From contig NZ_FOLL01000002.1 in the NCBI RefSeq assembly GCF_900112315.1, positions 186,001-250,000 of the forward strand: DNA of 64,000 nt, written 5' to 3'. The notes beneath the pieces are model-generated. The model had not been told where the DNA came from and did no database searches. It worked only from the letters and a program-made list of their open reading frames with translations. This DNA comes from Parapedobacter composti. Its GTDB lineage: Bacteria; Bacteroidota; Bacteroidia; Sphingobacteriales; Sphingobacteriaceae. The first letter of the stretch is position 1; each line of letters starts with the position of its first letter. Shown piece by piece: positions 15,569 to 24,192 of this stretch. A program made the position numbers and the translations under genes.

Positions 15569-17023
15569 TCAGACATCGTAAGTGGTGGAAGAGGTCTCCC
15601 CGCCGCGTCCCGTCCAATTCGTATGGAAAAATTCCCCGCGTGGTTTATCAATCCGTTCATAGGTGTGCGCACCAAAGTAGTCGCGCTGCGCCTGCAACAG
15701 GTTGGCCGGCAAACGCTCGCAACGGTAGCCATCGTAATAAATCAGGCCTGCGCTGAGGCAGGGAATAGGTATACCGTTGGTTACCGCTGCCGCCACCACG
15801 TTTCGCCAGCCGTGCTGCGCAGCCTGTATTTTCTCACGGAAGAAATCATCCAGGATTAGGTTCGGCAAACCGGGGTTCTTATCAAACGCGTCTTTGATTT
15901 TACCGAGAAAAGCAGAACGGATAATACAGCCCTCACGCCACATCAGCGCAATGCTGCCGTAGTTCAGTTCCCAGCCGTATTCCTTGGCGGCCACAGCCAT
16001 CATCTGGAATCCCTGTGCATAGGAAATCACTTTTGCCGCATACAACGCATCCCGCAGGTTGTCGATAAACGCTTTTCTGTCACCTTCAAAAACCGGAACA
16101 GGCCCTTGCAATACCTTTGATGCGGCTACCCGTTCGTCTTTCAGTGCCGAGAGGCAGCGGGCAAACACCGATTCGGCGATGAGCGTGAGCGGCACACCCA
16201 ATTCCAGTGCCACGGTTCCCGTCCATTTACCCGTTCCCTTCTGTCCGGCTGTATCCAGTATCTTATCCACCAGCGGCATGCCATCCTCATCCTTAAAAGC
16301 AAGGATATCGCGTGTGATTTCAATCAGGTAGCTGTCCAGTTCGCCTTCGTTCCAGTCCTTGAACACCTCATGCATTTCGTCCGGCGTCATCCCCAGCACT
16401 TCCTTCATAATGTGGTAAGTTTCGTTAATCAACTGCATATCGCCGTACTCGATGCCGTTGTGCACCATCTTAACGAAATGTCCCGCACCACCGTCGCCTA
16501 CCCAGTCGCAGCAGGGCGTTCCATCCGCTACCTTGGCGGCTATGCCCTGGAAAATCGGCTTCACGGCCGGCCATGCCGCCGCTGAGCCCCCCGGCATGAT
16601 AGACGGGCCAAGCAATGCGCCCTCTTCGCCCCCCGATACACCGGTGCCGACATACAGCAGCCCTTTGCTTTCCACATATTTCGCGCGCCGTTCCGTATCC
16701 GGGAAATGGGAGTTGCCCCCATCAATGATGATGTCTCCCGGCTCAAGGTGGGGAATAAGCAATTCAATAAAATCGTCTACCGGCTGCCCCGCTTTCACCA
16801 TCAGCATGATTTTCCGCGGCCGCTTCAGCGAACCGATCAAATCTTCGATTGAGGTAGCTCCATAAATATTCTTGCCTTTTGCCCGGCCGTTGACGAAACG
16901 CTCCACCTTATCCACCGTACGGTTATAAGCCGTTACATGGAACCCCTTGCTTTCCATGTTCAGGATAAGGTTTTCCCCCATGACAGCGATACCAATGACG
17001 CCTATATCGGATTTTTCTTGCAT
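15569..17023 (-). CDS. gnd: 6-phosphogluconate dehydrogenase (decarboxylating)
   Basis: 484 residues, the long dimeric type. It oxidises 6-phosphogluconate to ribulose 5-phosphate with NADP+ in the oxidative pentose phosphate pathway. The Rossmann motif GVIGIAVMGENL (9-20) is followed by NRT, favouring NADP. Substrate-binding blocks VSGGEEGALLGPSIMPGG and FVKMVHNGIEYGDMQLI (catalytic Lys and His-Asn) are intact, as is the C-terminal FHTNWTGRGG. It stands alone: zwf is not adjacent. A -7-like TATTTTTG occurs on the minus strand at 17054-17047, without a clear -33 element. Confidence 0.96.
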   Translation of the reverse strand: MQEKSDIGVIGIAVMGENLILNMESKGFHVTAYNRTVDKVERFVNGRAKGKNIYGATSIEDLIGSLKRPRKIMLMVKAGQPVDDFIELLIPHLEPGDIIIDGGNSHFPDTERRAKYVESKGLLYVGTGVSGGEEGALLGPSIMPGGSAAAWPAVKPIFQGIAAKVADGTPCCDWVGDGGAGHFVKMVHNGIEYGDMQLINETYHIMKEVLGMTPDEMHEVFKDWNEGELDSYLIEITRDILAFKDEDGMPLVDKILDTAGQKGTGKWTGTVALELGVPLTLIAESVFARCLSALKDERVAASKVLQGPVPVFEGDRKAFIDNLRDALYAAKVISYAQGFQMMAVAAKEYGWELNYGSIALMWREGCIIRSAFLGKIKDAFDKNPGLPNLILDDFFREKIQAAQHGWRNVVAAAVTNGIPIPCLSAGLIYYDGYRCERLPANLLQAQRDYFGAHTYERIDKPRGEFFHTNWTGRGGETSSTTYDV

Positions 17024-17163
17024 ATAAAATATTTCGTGTAGTTAAACAAAAATAACCATATAAATCAAACTATGGATAGCGTCCCCAAAGTTATACTTTA
17101 CCCAACAGTAAAAAAGACAAAAAAAAGAAAAATCGTATTTTAGCCCCAAACAATCCGATTGAG

Positions 17164-18168
17164 ATGACGAATTCACTGAATATCCAGCCCGGAAAAGCCC
17201 TCCTGATACTTTGCATCGCATTTTTCCCACGGCTTGCGGCGGCCCAGCAGAACCCCGTGTTCCCCGGCTGGTATGCCGACCCCGAAGGCATCGTATACGG
17301 CAACCGCTTCTGGATTTACCCCACCTACTCCGCACGGTACGAAGAGCAAGTATTTTTTGATGCATTTTCTTCTCCTGATCTGGTCAACTGGACGAAGCAT
17401 CCGCGTATCATCGACACCGCGGAAGTGAAATGGGCCAAGCGGGCAATGTGGGCGCCCGGCGTATTGGAGAAGGACGGCAAATATTACTTTTTCTTCGCCG
17501 CAAATGACGTGCATGAAGGCGAAATAGGCGGCATCGGCGTAGCCGTAGCCGATAAGCCCGAAGGCCCGTTCAAGGATCTGCTGGGCAAACCGCTTATCAA
17601 CGAAATAGTGAACGGTGCACAGCCCATCGATCAGTTCGTTTTCAAAGACAAAGACGGCACCTACTATATGTACTACGGCGGCTGGCGGCATTGCAATATC
17701 GTAAAACTGAACGACGACTTCACCGGACTGGTACCGTTCGATGACGGTGAAATCTATAAAGAGGTAACTCCCGAAGGTTATGTGGAAGGGCCGTTTATGT
17801 TCATTCGGGAGGGCAAATACTATTTCATGTGGTCTGAAGGCGGCTGGGGCGGCCCCGACTACAAAGTAGCCTATGCCATTGCAGACTCTCCCTTCGGGCC
17901 GTTCAAACGGATAGCCACTGTCCTTGAACAGGATCCGGAAATCGCTACGGGGGCGGGGCATCATTCCGTCATCCAGATACCCGGAAAAGACCAATGGTAC
18001 ATCGTGTACCATCGCCGCCCCCTGGGTAAAACGGGCGCCAATGAACGGGTTACCTGCGTCGACGAAATGCATTTTGACGAAAACGGCTACATCCTGCCGG
18101 TAAAGATGACACACACCGGGGTGCGTTACCCGTTGGAACAACATAATGCCGAACTAACGTCCCATTAA
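17164..18168 (+). CDS. Glycoside hydrolase family 43-type exported enzyme
   Basis: 334 residues. Signal peptide 1-27 (cleavage after LAAA). A five-bladed beta-propeller of the GH43/DUF377 superfamily follows, with the three catalytic acids visible: Asp39 in PGWYADPEG (base), Asp156 in PIDQFVF (pKa modulator) and Glu208 in YVEGPF (acid). These enzymes cleave arabinofuranosides or xylosides; this short single-domain form gives no clue to the polymer. It is not near a SusCD pair. The next gene (M28 peptidase) starts about 60 bases downstream on the same strand. Confidence 0.88.
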   Translation: MTNSLNIQPGKALLILCIAFFPRLAAAQQNPVFPGWYADPEGIVYGNRFWIYPTYSARYEEQVFFDAFSSPDLVNWTKHPRIIDTAEVKWAKRAMWAPGVLEKDGKYYFFFAANDVHEGEIGGIGVAVADKPEGPFKDLLGKPLINEIVNGAQPIDQFVFKDKDGTYYMYYGGWRHCNIVKLNDDFTGLVPFDDGEIYKEVTPEGYVEGPFMFIREGKYYFMWSEGGWGGPDYKVAYAIADSPFGPFKRIATVLEQDPEIATGAGHHSVIQIPGKDQWYIVYHRRPLGKTGANERVTCVDEMHFDENGYILPVKMTHTGVRYPLEQHNAELTSH

Positions 18169-18229
18169 ACAATGGTCATACATTCCGGAAACTATGGTTA
18201 TCTTTGGCCCGGGCTATATCCGACTCGCT

Positions 18230-19183
18230 ATGCATCTTAGACCACCAGTGGTTTTTTTTCTGTTACTGTTAACCGTATTTCTTCACGGCCCGTACGCCCA
18301 CGCCCAGTATGCCAAAGAGCCGGTGGTGCTTAAACATGTACACCGGCTGGCATCAGACAAGATGAAAGGCCGCGGTGCAGGGAGCCCGGAGCTGGAGCGT
18401 GCTGCCCGGTATATTGAAAAGCACTTCAAGAAATACAGGCTCCAGCCGTTGGGCACCGAAGGGTACAGGCAGGCCTTTACCGCCACCGTACGGCGGGTTA
18501 CGGTGGCCGACAGCATACGCAAAGCCGACAACATCATCGGCTTTCTGGATAACGGCGCCCCCCATACCATCATTGTGGGTGCGCATTACGACCATTTGGG
18601 CACCGGGCAACAGGGCGGTTCATTGGATTCGCTGCCGCAGGGTAAAATCCATAACGGTGCCGATGATAATGCGTCCGGTGTTGCCGGACTGCTGGAACTT
18701 GCCCGCCATTTCAGCCAGAACGGCCGCAAGGAACCCTATAACTTTCTTTTTATCGCATTCGCTGCCGAAGAGCTTGGGCTACAGGGATCCCGCCACTTCA
18801 CGGATCACCCTACCCTGCCCCTGGAACAGGTTCATTTCATGCTCAACATGGACATGATTGGGCGCTACCATCCGGAAAGAGGAATCGGCATCGGGGGCTA
18901 CGGCACCAGCCCCGCATGGCCGGAAGTATTCAGTGCCGTGGAAACCGATACCAAGTTTTTTACGGACAACGCCGGAAGTGGCGGATCCGACCACCATGTC
19001 TTCTACCGGAAAGGGATTCCGGTATTGTTTTTCCATACCGGCGGGCACCCCGACTATCATAGACCGGGAGACGACCCCGATAAAATCAATTATCCGGCCC
19101 TGGCCGGTATTATTGATCTGGAAATCCAACTTATTGAACATGCCATGAAACAGGGCAAGCTTACATTCAGCCCAACGGACTGA
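18230..19183 (+). CDS. Exported M28 family zinc aminopeptidase
   Basis: 317 residues from ATG 18230, which gives a clean signal peptide (MHLRPP, then a hydrophobic core, cleavage at AHA-Q); ATG 18194 would add 12 residues in front. The M28 metal sites are all present: GAHYDHLG (His), NGADDNASG (bridging Asp), AAEELGLQGS (catalytic Glu and Zn Glu), NMDMIG (Asp) and GSDHHVFY (His). It should be a periplasmic di-zinc exopeptidase for peptide or amino-acid scavenging. It lies 18 bases before the RmlD-like reductase and may share a transcript with the genes around it. Confidence 0.9.
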   Translation: MHLRPPVVFFLLLLTVFLHGPYAHAQYAKEPVVLKHVHRLASDKMKGRGAGSPELERAARYIEKHFKKYRLQPLGTEGYRQAFTATVRRVTVADSIRKADNIIGFLDNGAPHTIIVGAHYDHLGTGQQGGSLDSLPQGKIHNGADDNASGVAGLLELARHFSQNGRKEPYNFLFIAFAAEELGLQGSRHFTDHPTLPLEQVHFMLNMDMIGRYHPERGIGIGGYGTSPAWPEVFSAVETDTKFFTDNAGSGGSDHHVFYRKGIPVLFFHTGGHPDYHRPGDDPDKINYPALAGIIDLEIQLIEHAMKQGKLTFSPTD

Positions 19184-19201
19184 CCCTTACATCGCAAAAC
19201 C

Positions 19202-20134
19202 ATGTCTACTATACCCATGCCAACCGCAAAAAAAATACTCGTCACAGGAAGCAACGGTCTGCTGGGCCAGAAAATCACGGATTTGGTCCTTGCCGGCACG
19301 CACATTGAACTGATTGCCTCTTCCCGCGGCGAAAACCGCCACCCCGTGAAAACAGGCTACACCTACCTGGATTTGGATATGCTTGATGGCGATCAGCTCC
19401 GCCACGCGGTGGCCAGCCACCGGCCGGATGCCATCATCAATACAGCGGCCATGACCAATGTAGACGCTTGCGAACACGACCCCGAAGGCTGCCGGAAACT
19501 GAACGTCGAAGCCGTAGCGCAACTGGTGGCGCTATGCGAAGAATTCGGCAGCCAGTTGATCCACCTGTCTACCGATTTCATCTTCGATGGCGAAGACGGC
19601 CCCTACGCCGAAGATGCCCGGCCCAATCCGTTGAGCCTCTACGGCCAGAGCAAGCTGGATGCCGAGCAGATCATCCAACGTTCCGCTTGCAAATGGGCTG
19701 TCCTCCGCACCATACTGGTATATGGTGTGGTAGCCGACATGAGCCGCAGCAATATTGTTTTATGGGCCAAGGGAGCATTGGAAAAAGGTCAGCCGCTCCA
19801 TGTGGTGAACGACCAATGGCGCATGCCTACATTGGCCGAAGATCTGGCCCGGGCATGTTTACTCGCCGTTACCCGGGCCGCCCAGGGCATTTACCATATT
19901 TCCGGTAAAGACATGTTCGCCATCCACGAGTTAGTAGCCGCCGTGGCCGATTTCTGGGGGCTTGATAAATCGCTCATCCAAGAAGTAAGCTCTTCCACGC
20001 TAAACCAGGCCGCCCCCCGCCCCAAACGTACAGGATTTATCCTGGATAAGGCCATATCCGTATTGGGTTATGAGCCGCACAGCTTTTCCGACGGACTGGC
20101 CATGGTGGACGCACAGTTAAAAACCAAAAAATAA
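19202..20134 (+). CDS. Extended SDR, dTDP-4-dehydrorhamnose reductase (RmlD)-like
   Basis: 310 residues. The Rossmann motif VTGSNGLLGQK lies near 14-24 and the catalytic YGQSKLDAE (YxxxK) near residue 150. The segments INTAAMTNVDACEHDPEGCRKLNVEAV and STDFIFDGEDGPYAEDARPNPLSLYG are strongly RmlD-like. Stand-alone copies like this one, without rmlABC nearby, are common in Bacteroidetes and their substrate is uncertain, so I do not give the symbol. Start 19202 or 19217 (MPTAKK) are both possible. The thioesterase follows after 16 bases. Confidence 0.82.
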   Translation: MSTIPMPTAKKILVTGSNGLLGQKITDLVLAGTHIELIASSRGENRHPVKTGYTYLDLDMLDGDQLRHAVASHRPDAIINTAAMTNVDACEHDPEGCRKLNVEAVAQLVALCEEFGSQLIHLSTDFIFDGEDGPYAEDARPNPLSLYGQSKLDAEQIIQRSACKWAVLRTILVYGVVADMSRSNIVLWAKGALEKGQPLHVVNDQWRMPTLAEDLARACLLAVTRAAQGIYHISGKDMFAIHELVAAVADFWGLDKSLIQEVSSSTLNQAAPRPKRTGFILDKAISVLGYEPHSFSDGLAMVDAQLKTKK

Positions 20135-20138
20135 TCCC

Positions 20139-20150
20139 CATCTTTGCAGC
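20139..20150 (+). promoter_or_regulatory. Candidate leaderless promoter box of the thioesterase
   Basis: CATCTTTG (20139-20146), one base off the -7 consensus, is followed by exactly four bases and then ATG 20151. Transcription from it would begin at or within the start codon. The same spacing occurs at the DEAD-box helicase and gltX. Confidence 0.35.
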
Positions 20151-20675
20151 ATGACCCAAAAATATGCCCGCGAGTCGTTTACCATTATGAATGAATTGGT
20201 GTTGCCCAATGACACCAATACACTGAACAACCTCATGGGAGGCAGGCTGCTCCACTGGATGGATATCGCAGCAGCCATATCGGCCCAGAAACATTGCAAC
20301 CGCATTGTTGTGACCGCTTCGGTAGACAATGTATCGTTCAAGCATCCGGTAAAACTGGGCGACGTCATCAGCATCGAGGCGCAGGTAACACGGGCATTCA
20401 ACACCTCGGTGGAAGTACGCTTGGTGGTCTGGGCCCAAAACATCCCCTCGGGTACCCGGGTACGCTCTAACGAAGCGTTTTATACCTTCGTGGCCATCGA
20501 CCAGAACGGCCGCACCATCACGGTTCCGCAACTGATCCCCGAAACAGACGAAGAAAAACGGTTGTATAACGAAGCACTCCAACGGCGGGAACTACGACTG
20601 GTGCTGGGCGGCAAGCTGAAACCCAAAGATGCCAAAGAGCTCCAGAACCTGTTCAAGGAAGTTGTAAAAGAGTGA
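20151..20675 (+). CDS. Acyl-CoA thioesterase (hotdog fold, YciA/ACOT type)
   Basis: 174 residues. The block NTLNNLMGGRLLHWMDIAAAISAQKHC is the hotdog helix with the conserved Asn/Gly and the catalytic Asp, followed by VTASVDNVSFKHPVKLGDVISIEAQVTRAFNTSVEVRLVVW, typical of YciA/cytosolic long-chain acyl-CoA thioesterases that form hexamers. It hydrolyses acyl-CoA to free CoA and fatty acid; chain-length preference is unknown. The C-terminal 35 residues are a charged helical extension. It follows the RmlD-like gene by 16 bases but may have its own promoter. Confidence 0.9.
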   Translation: MTQKYARESFTIMNELVLPNDTNTLNNLMGGRLLHWMDIAAAISAQKHCNRIVVTASVDNVSFKHPVKLGDVISIEAQVTRAFNTSVEVRLVVWAQNIPSGTRVRSNEAFYTFVAIDQNGRTITVPQLIPETDEEKRLYNEALQRRELRLVLGGKLKPKDAKELQNLFKEVVKE

Positions 20676-20700
20676 CCAACACCTTCCGTTCCCCGGAACC

Positions 20701-20760
20701 GTAGTTGGATTACTACAAAATAAAAAATACCCCCCGCCTGTTGTAGTCATACAACTACAA
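20701..20760 (+). repeat. Inverted repeats with GTAGT/ACTAC arms
   Basis: GTAGT-N6-ACTAC spans 20701-20716 and TTGTAGT-N6-ACTACAA spans 20741-20760; both arms match perfectly. They lie about 40 bases upstream of a TAGCTTTG -7 box. Two equal palindromes ahead of a promoter suggest an operator for an unknown dimeric regulator. Confidence 0.45.
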
Positions 20761-20798
20761 ACCAATCGTTTAGCCCCAAAACTTTCCTTTATCCGCTT

Positions 20799-20806
20799 TA
20801 GCTTTG
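20799..20806 (+). promoter_or_regulatory. -7 box upstream of the DUF11/OmpA gene
   Basis: TAGCTTTG matches TAnnTTTG. No clear TTG is found 19-21 bases upstream. A transcript from here would have a leader of roughly 120 bases before ATG 20932. Confidence 0.35.
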
Positions 20807-20931
20807 CGCGCTGAATAAACAGCTGCGGATTATGAATTAATGGCAGCAGGTTAAGTTGATGCTCCGATGGGTATGGCAGACGCTAACCAGAAAGGAGTAA
20901 GCCAACTGTACCAGCGCACACGTTTTGAACA

Positions 20932-22176
20932 ATGGAAAAGCAAAATCAGTCGCCCAACCCGTTCCGCTTCCGGATCACGCTGCTACTGCTGTTTATGGGC
21001 AGTGCGGGCAGCGCCTTGGGGCAGGCTGATGTAGCTGTAACACAAAGTTGTACACCATCATGGAAATGAACCTTCGATGAGCGTCTTTGTGATTACTGTC
21101 CGCAATAATGGACCCGAGGCGGCCACCAATGTCGTAGTAGCCAGTAACCTGTCAAACGACTGGTCGTTCCATAATCCCACAGCCAATCACGTTGTGTCGC
21201 ATGGCGCCCTATCATGGTCAAGCACGGACAATCGGAATCTCACATGGGGCGTTCCTTTCATTCCCAATGGGGGGCCGCTGTTTTAACACTCAAAGTCCAT
21301 CGTAATTTTTCCGGCTACGAGAGCCGAAGTGTATCATCAAGCATTGTGTCTTCCGACCAACCCGATCCAAACATAAACAATAACACGACTGCAACGACCA
21401 GTAATCCCGGCTACAATGCGCATGATCTGCGCTTATCGAAATCGTTAAACAATACTGCACCCAATGTAGGGGAAACTGTAACTTTTACTATCACATTATC
21501 GAAAGTCAGCGGAGGAAACACTGTATCCCTCCAAGTTATAGATAAATTGCCGCCTGGATTTACGTATGTCAGTTCCAATACAAACGGCACAGGAACATAC
21601 GATCCGTCAACCGGCATTTGGGATCTTGGTAGTCCAGACACCTACAGCAATTTTTCTCGCTCACTCACGATTACAGCGACCGTAAATACGCCTACGGGCG
21701 TGCCTGACGAATATCGAAGTGTGGCTGCGCTAACACATGTGGGACTAGACCCGGATGTAAGCAATAACATCGCTATTGCCACTGCTGTGGTCGATACGGG
21801 TGATCCGACCGACTTGGGGCAAACCTTCGTGCTGGAAAACATCCATTACGATTTCGACCAACACCACATCAGGGCTGATGCGGCCGTGATTCTGGATGAG
21901 CTGGTAAAGACCCTGCAGGAACACCCGACCCTGAAAATCGAACTATCCAGCCATACAGACAGCCGCGGGAACGATGCCTACAACCTGGCCTTATCACAGC
22001 GCCGTGCACAAGCGGCAGTAGATTACCTGGTAAGCCGGGGCATTGCGCGTGAGCGGATGGTCGCCAAGGGTTACGGCGAGGAGCGCCTGGTAAACCGCTG
22101 TACGAACGGCACAGCTTGTTCGGAAGCCGAACATCAGGCCAACAGGCGTACCGAAATTACAGTATTGGCCTATTAA
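20932..22176 (+). pseudogene. DUF11 repeat-OmpA surface protein, interrupted by two frameshifts
   Basis: Three consecutive frames together make one protein. ATG 20932 opens a signal peptide (MEKQNQSPNP, then hydrophobic, then LGQADVAVTQS), the usual start of a DUF11 domain, but stops at 21067-21069. The DUF11 sequence continues one frame over (VFVITVRNNGPEAATNVVV) to a stop near 21284. It then returns to the first frame within a run of six G (21269-21274), giving a second DUF11 repeat (LSKSLNNTAPNVGETVTFTI) and an OmpA peptidoglycan-binding domain (IHYDFDQHHIRADA, SSHTDSRGNDAYNLALSQRRA, NRRTEI) to TAA 22176. The intact form would be a cell-envelope adhesin-like protein of about 415 residues. 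The two shifts compensate each other, so the cause may be real decay, homopolymer slippage or sequencing error. Confidence 0.75.
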
Positions 22177-22207
22177 TGCGCCAACTGCGGCTGGGTGTGG
22201 TGCGGGG

Positions 22208-22420
22208 TTACCTTTTCCTCGGTACGATGAGCAGCACCACGCCGGCTACGAGTATTACGCCGCCGACGTACGGGGGCCAGTTGACCCGCTCCTTCTGATC
22301 CGCGGAGATTTCCAGGGAGCCGATGTCTACTACCTTTTCCTTGCGGGTGAACGAGAACCCCGTCCATACCAGCATTACGATGCCAACAATAACCAGGATA
22401 ATTCCAATTGTCTTTGCCAT
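22208..22420 (-). CDS. Small two-helix membrane protein, function unknown
   Basis: 70 residues with two membrane segments (about 5-21 and 50-66) separated by a polar loop containing EISADQKERVNWPPYVGG. The layout is that of a conserved small family found in many Bacteroidetes and Proteobacteria (DUF3185-like). No function is known. It converges with the frameshifted DUF11/OmpA gene and lies downstream of the DUF1080 gene on the same strand, separated by about 50 bases. Confidence 0.65.
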   Translation of the reverse strand: MAKTIGIILVIVGIVMLVWTGFSFTRKEKVVDIGSLEISADQKERVNWPPYVGGVILVAGVVLLIVPRKR

Positions 22421-22469
22421 ACGGTTGTTGTTTTAGGAAGCTAACAAAGACCACCGGAAAATGTTTTGG

Positions 22470-23453
22470 TTACCGGGCAGGCGTGATGATGACTTTCCTG
22501 AACTCCACAGGTCCGTGATCGCCCTGGATATAGATCGGACCCGGCTCGCCCTCATTGCTATCCAAAGCACCGCCGGTAATGCCTGGTATCTCCTGGTTAC
22601 AGATAACCGTCTTTCCATTAGCTACGATGGTTACCATCCGGCCCACCAAGGTGATATCGAAGGTTTGCCATTCGCCCGGATCTTTGGCCGCTATCTCGCT
22701 GGGAGTAAGAAAACCATAAACACCGCCGTACAGCACACTGGAGGGATGTTCATCTGGGGATGTATCCATGATCTGCACTTCGTGACGGCCCCTCAGGTAT
22801 ACGCCGCTGTTGCTGCCCTTAGGGTACCGGAATTCAAGATGCAGCTTGAAATCTTCAAATTTCCGCTCGGATATGAGATTGGCACCCGCACGCGGGTTAA
22901 TGAGGATACCGTCCTTTACCTGCCACTGGTTTTCGCCGGTGGCCTGCCAACCGGTGAGATCCCGGCCATTGAACAATGCGATGGGATCGCCCCACACGGG
23001 CTCGCCGGAACGCTTAAGTTCGGGAGCTCTTACCCCTTTCCAGCGGTATGTTTTCCCCTCGGGGGTGGTTACCGTCCCTTCGATACGCTCCCCGGCCAAC
23101 GCACCGGACACGACCAGATCATTGTTGCCCTGCTCCCATTGTTTCGGAATACGGAAGCTGAACGTACCGTCGTTGAAGACCACCTCGGAAACCGGCCGGG
23201 CGCTGCCTTCGGTACTCACATAGCTGCCCACCAGGGTTTCAAAACCCGAAAGCTTTACTTCCAGCCACGATGGCGCGGGCGTACCATCGCGGTCAACGGT
23301 AATATCCCAGCGCCCGATGAGTGCTTTGCCACGCACTTCCTGGGAATGTGCCGGAACGGGCAGCGCCATTGTCAATAACATCATTGCGCAGGCTATACCA
23401 AATGGCATCGCCAAGGCTAAACCAACAATTCGTCTATACATACCAAAATCCAT
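22470..23453 (-). CDS. Exported DUF1080 (3-keto-disaccharide hydrolase) protein
   Basis: 327 residues. Signal peptide about 1-37 (hydrophobic IVGLALAMPFGIACAMMLLTMALPV, cleavage near AHS). Residues 45-135 are a beta-rich N-terminal domain (LIGRWDITVDRDG, SWLEVKLSG). Residues 140-327 are the DUF1080 jelly-roll domain: PIALFNGRDLTGWQATG, EFRYPKGSNSGVYLRGRHEVQIMD, WQTFDITLVGRMVTIVANG, GPIYIQGDHGPVEFRKVII, with the NSGVYLRG and EVQI signatures. Family members hydrolyse 3-keto-glycosides or bind glycans in the periplasm. A textbook promoter (23470-23501) sits ten bases upstream. No 3-dehydrogenase partner is in the window. Confidence 0.88.
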   Translation of the reverse strand: MDFGMYRRIVGLALAMPFGIACAMMLLTMALPVPAHSQEVRGKALIGRWDITVDRDGTPAPSWLEVKLSGFETLVGSYVSTEGSARPVSEVVFNDGTFSFRIPKQWEQGNNDLVVSGALAGERIEGTVTTPEGKTYRWKGVRAPELKRSGEPVWGDPIALFNGRDLTGWQATGENQWQVKDGILINPRAGANLISERKFEDFKLHLEFRYPKGSNSGVYLRGRHEVQIMDTSPDEHPSSVLYGGVYGFLTPSEIAAKDPGEWQTFDITLVGRMVTIVANGKTVICNQEIPGITGGALDSNEGEPGPIYIQGDHGPVEFRKVIITPAR

Positions 23454-23469
23454 TTACAAGTTAACCCGC

Positions 23470-23501
23470 CAAATATAAACGCTATGATGCGGTACCGCAA
23501 A
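23470..23501 (-). promoter_or_regulatory. Promoter of the DUF1080 gene
   Basis: On the minus strand TTTG (23501-23498), 20 bases, then TATATTTG (23477-23470): both elements match the Bacteroidetes consensus fully. Predicted leader is about 10 bases. Confidence 0.75.
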
Positions 23502-23502
23502 T

Positions 23503-23735
23503 TTAATTGTCGCGTGCGGAAGCCGCTGGAAGGCGATAGTGGAAACTGGCTCCGCCGTCTTCATTGTTCGCCGCCCATAACTTACCGTTCATGGCCGTAA
23601 TCATCTCGTGGCAGATGATCAATGCCAGGCCTGAACCACGCTTGGCTGACTGCTGCTGTCCGGGAATGCCTTCCAAGTTGCCCGTCTTCAGGCATGTGCT
23701 TTATCGCGTTGTGGATGATGTTGCGGTTTTTATTA
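23503..23735 (-). pseudogene. Remnant of a sensor histidine kinase (C-terminal ATPase part)
   Basis: No intact gene lies between the EVE and DUF1080 genes, but the minus strand encodes recognisable kinase pieces. Starting at the EVE stop, one frame reads RNIIHNAIKHMPEDG, the N-box of a HATPase domain. After a frameshift another frame reads GIPGQQQSAKRGSGLALIICHEMI, the F/G2-box (normally GTGLGLAI), and ends in NGKLWAANNEDGGASFHYRLPA, the usual C-terminal strand, stopping at 23503. The D/G1 box expected between N and G2 is missing. This is therefore an internally deleted, frameshifted relic; everything N-terminal (dimerisation, sensor) is gone. Confidence 0.7.
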
Positions 23736-24140
23736 TTCCGATCCCAGGGCTACAATGCGGTCAAATTCTTCGCGCGTGACCGTCATTACCGATAAACGCC
23801 CCTGCCGCACCAGGGCCATGTGCTGCAACTGCGGATCAGCTTTGATGGTTTCAAGCGTGACCGGCTTCTTAAGCGTTTCTATCGGAGCCAGATCAACGAC
23901 CACCCAACGCTCGTCGGTAGTGGTCGGATCAGGGTAGTGTTCTTTTATCACCTTGGCTATGCCGACCACCTCTTTCCCCTCATTGCTGTGGTAGAACAGC
24001 ACCAAGTCGCCTTCTTTCATCGCCTGCAAATTGTTACGCGCCTGGTAGTTGCGCACACCGTCCCAAAAGGTCTGCTTGTCTTTGAGGAATTGCTCCCAGC
24101 TGTACTTAAAAGGTTCTGACTTGACTAAAAAGTAGTTCAT
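23733..24140 (-). CDS. EVE domain protein
   Basis: 135 residues, a stand-alone EVE (PUA-like) domain: NYFLVKSEPFKYSWEQFL at the start, then FWDGVRNYQARNNLQAMKEGDLVLFYHSN, the family hallmark, and VGIAKVIKEHYPDPT. EVE domains bind modified bases in DNA or RNA; stand-alone forms of this type resemble eukaryotic thymocyte nuclear protein 1. The target is unknown. The stop codon abuts the histidine-kinase remnant. The gldC gene lies about 50 bases upstream on the same strand. Confidence 0.9.
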   Translation of the reverse strand: MNYFLVKSEPFKYSWEQFLKDKQTFWDGVRNYQARNNLQAMKEGDLVLFYHSNEGKEVVGIAKVIKEHYPDPTTTDERWVVVDLAPIETLKKPVTLETIKADPQLQHMALVRQGRLSVMTVTREEFDRIVALGSE

Positions 24141-24192
24141 GGTATTCCGGTTTATATCTTGTGCGCCTGCTTAAGGCGGCAGTGTGTATCGG

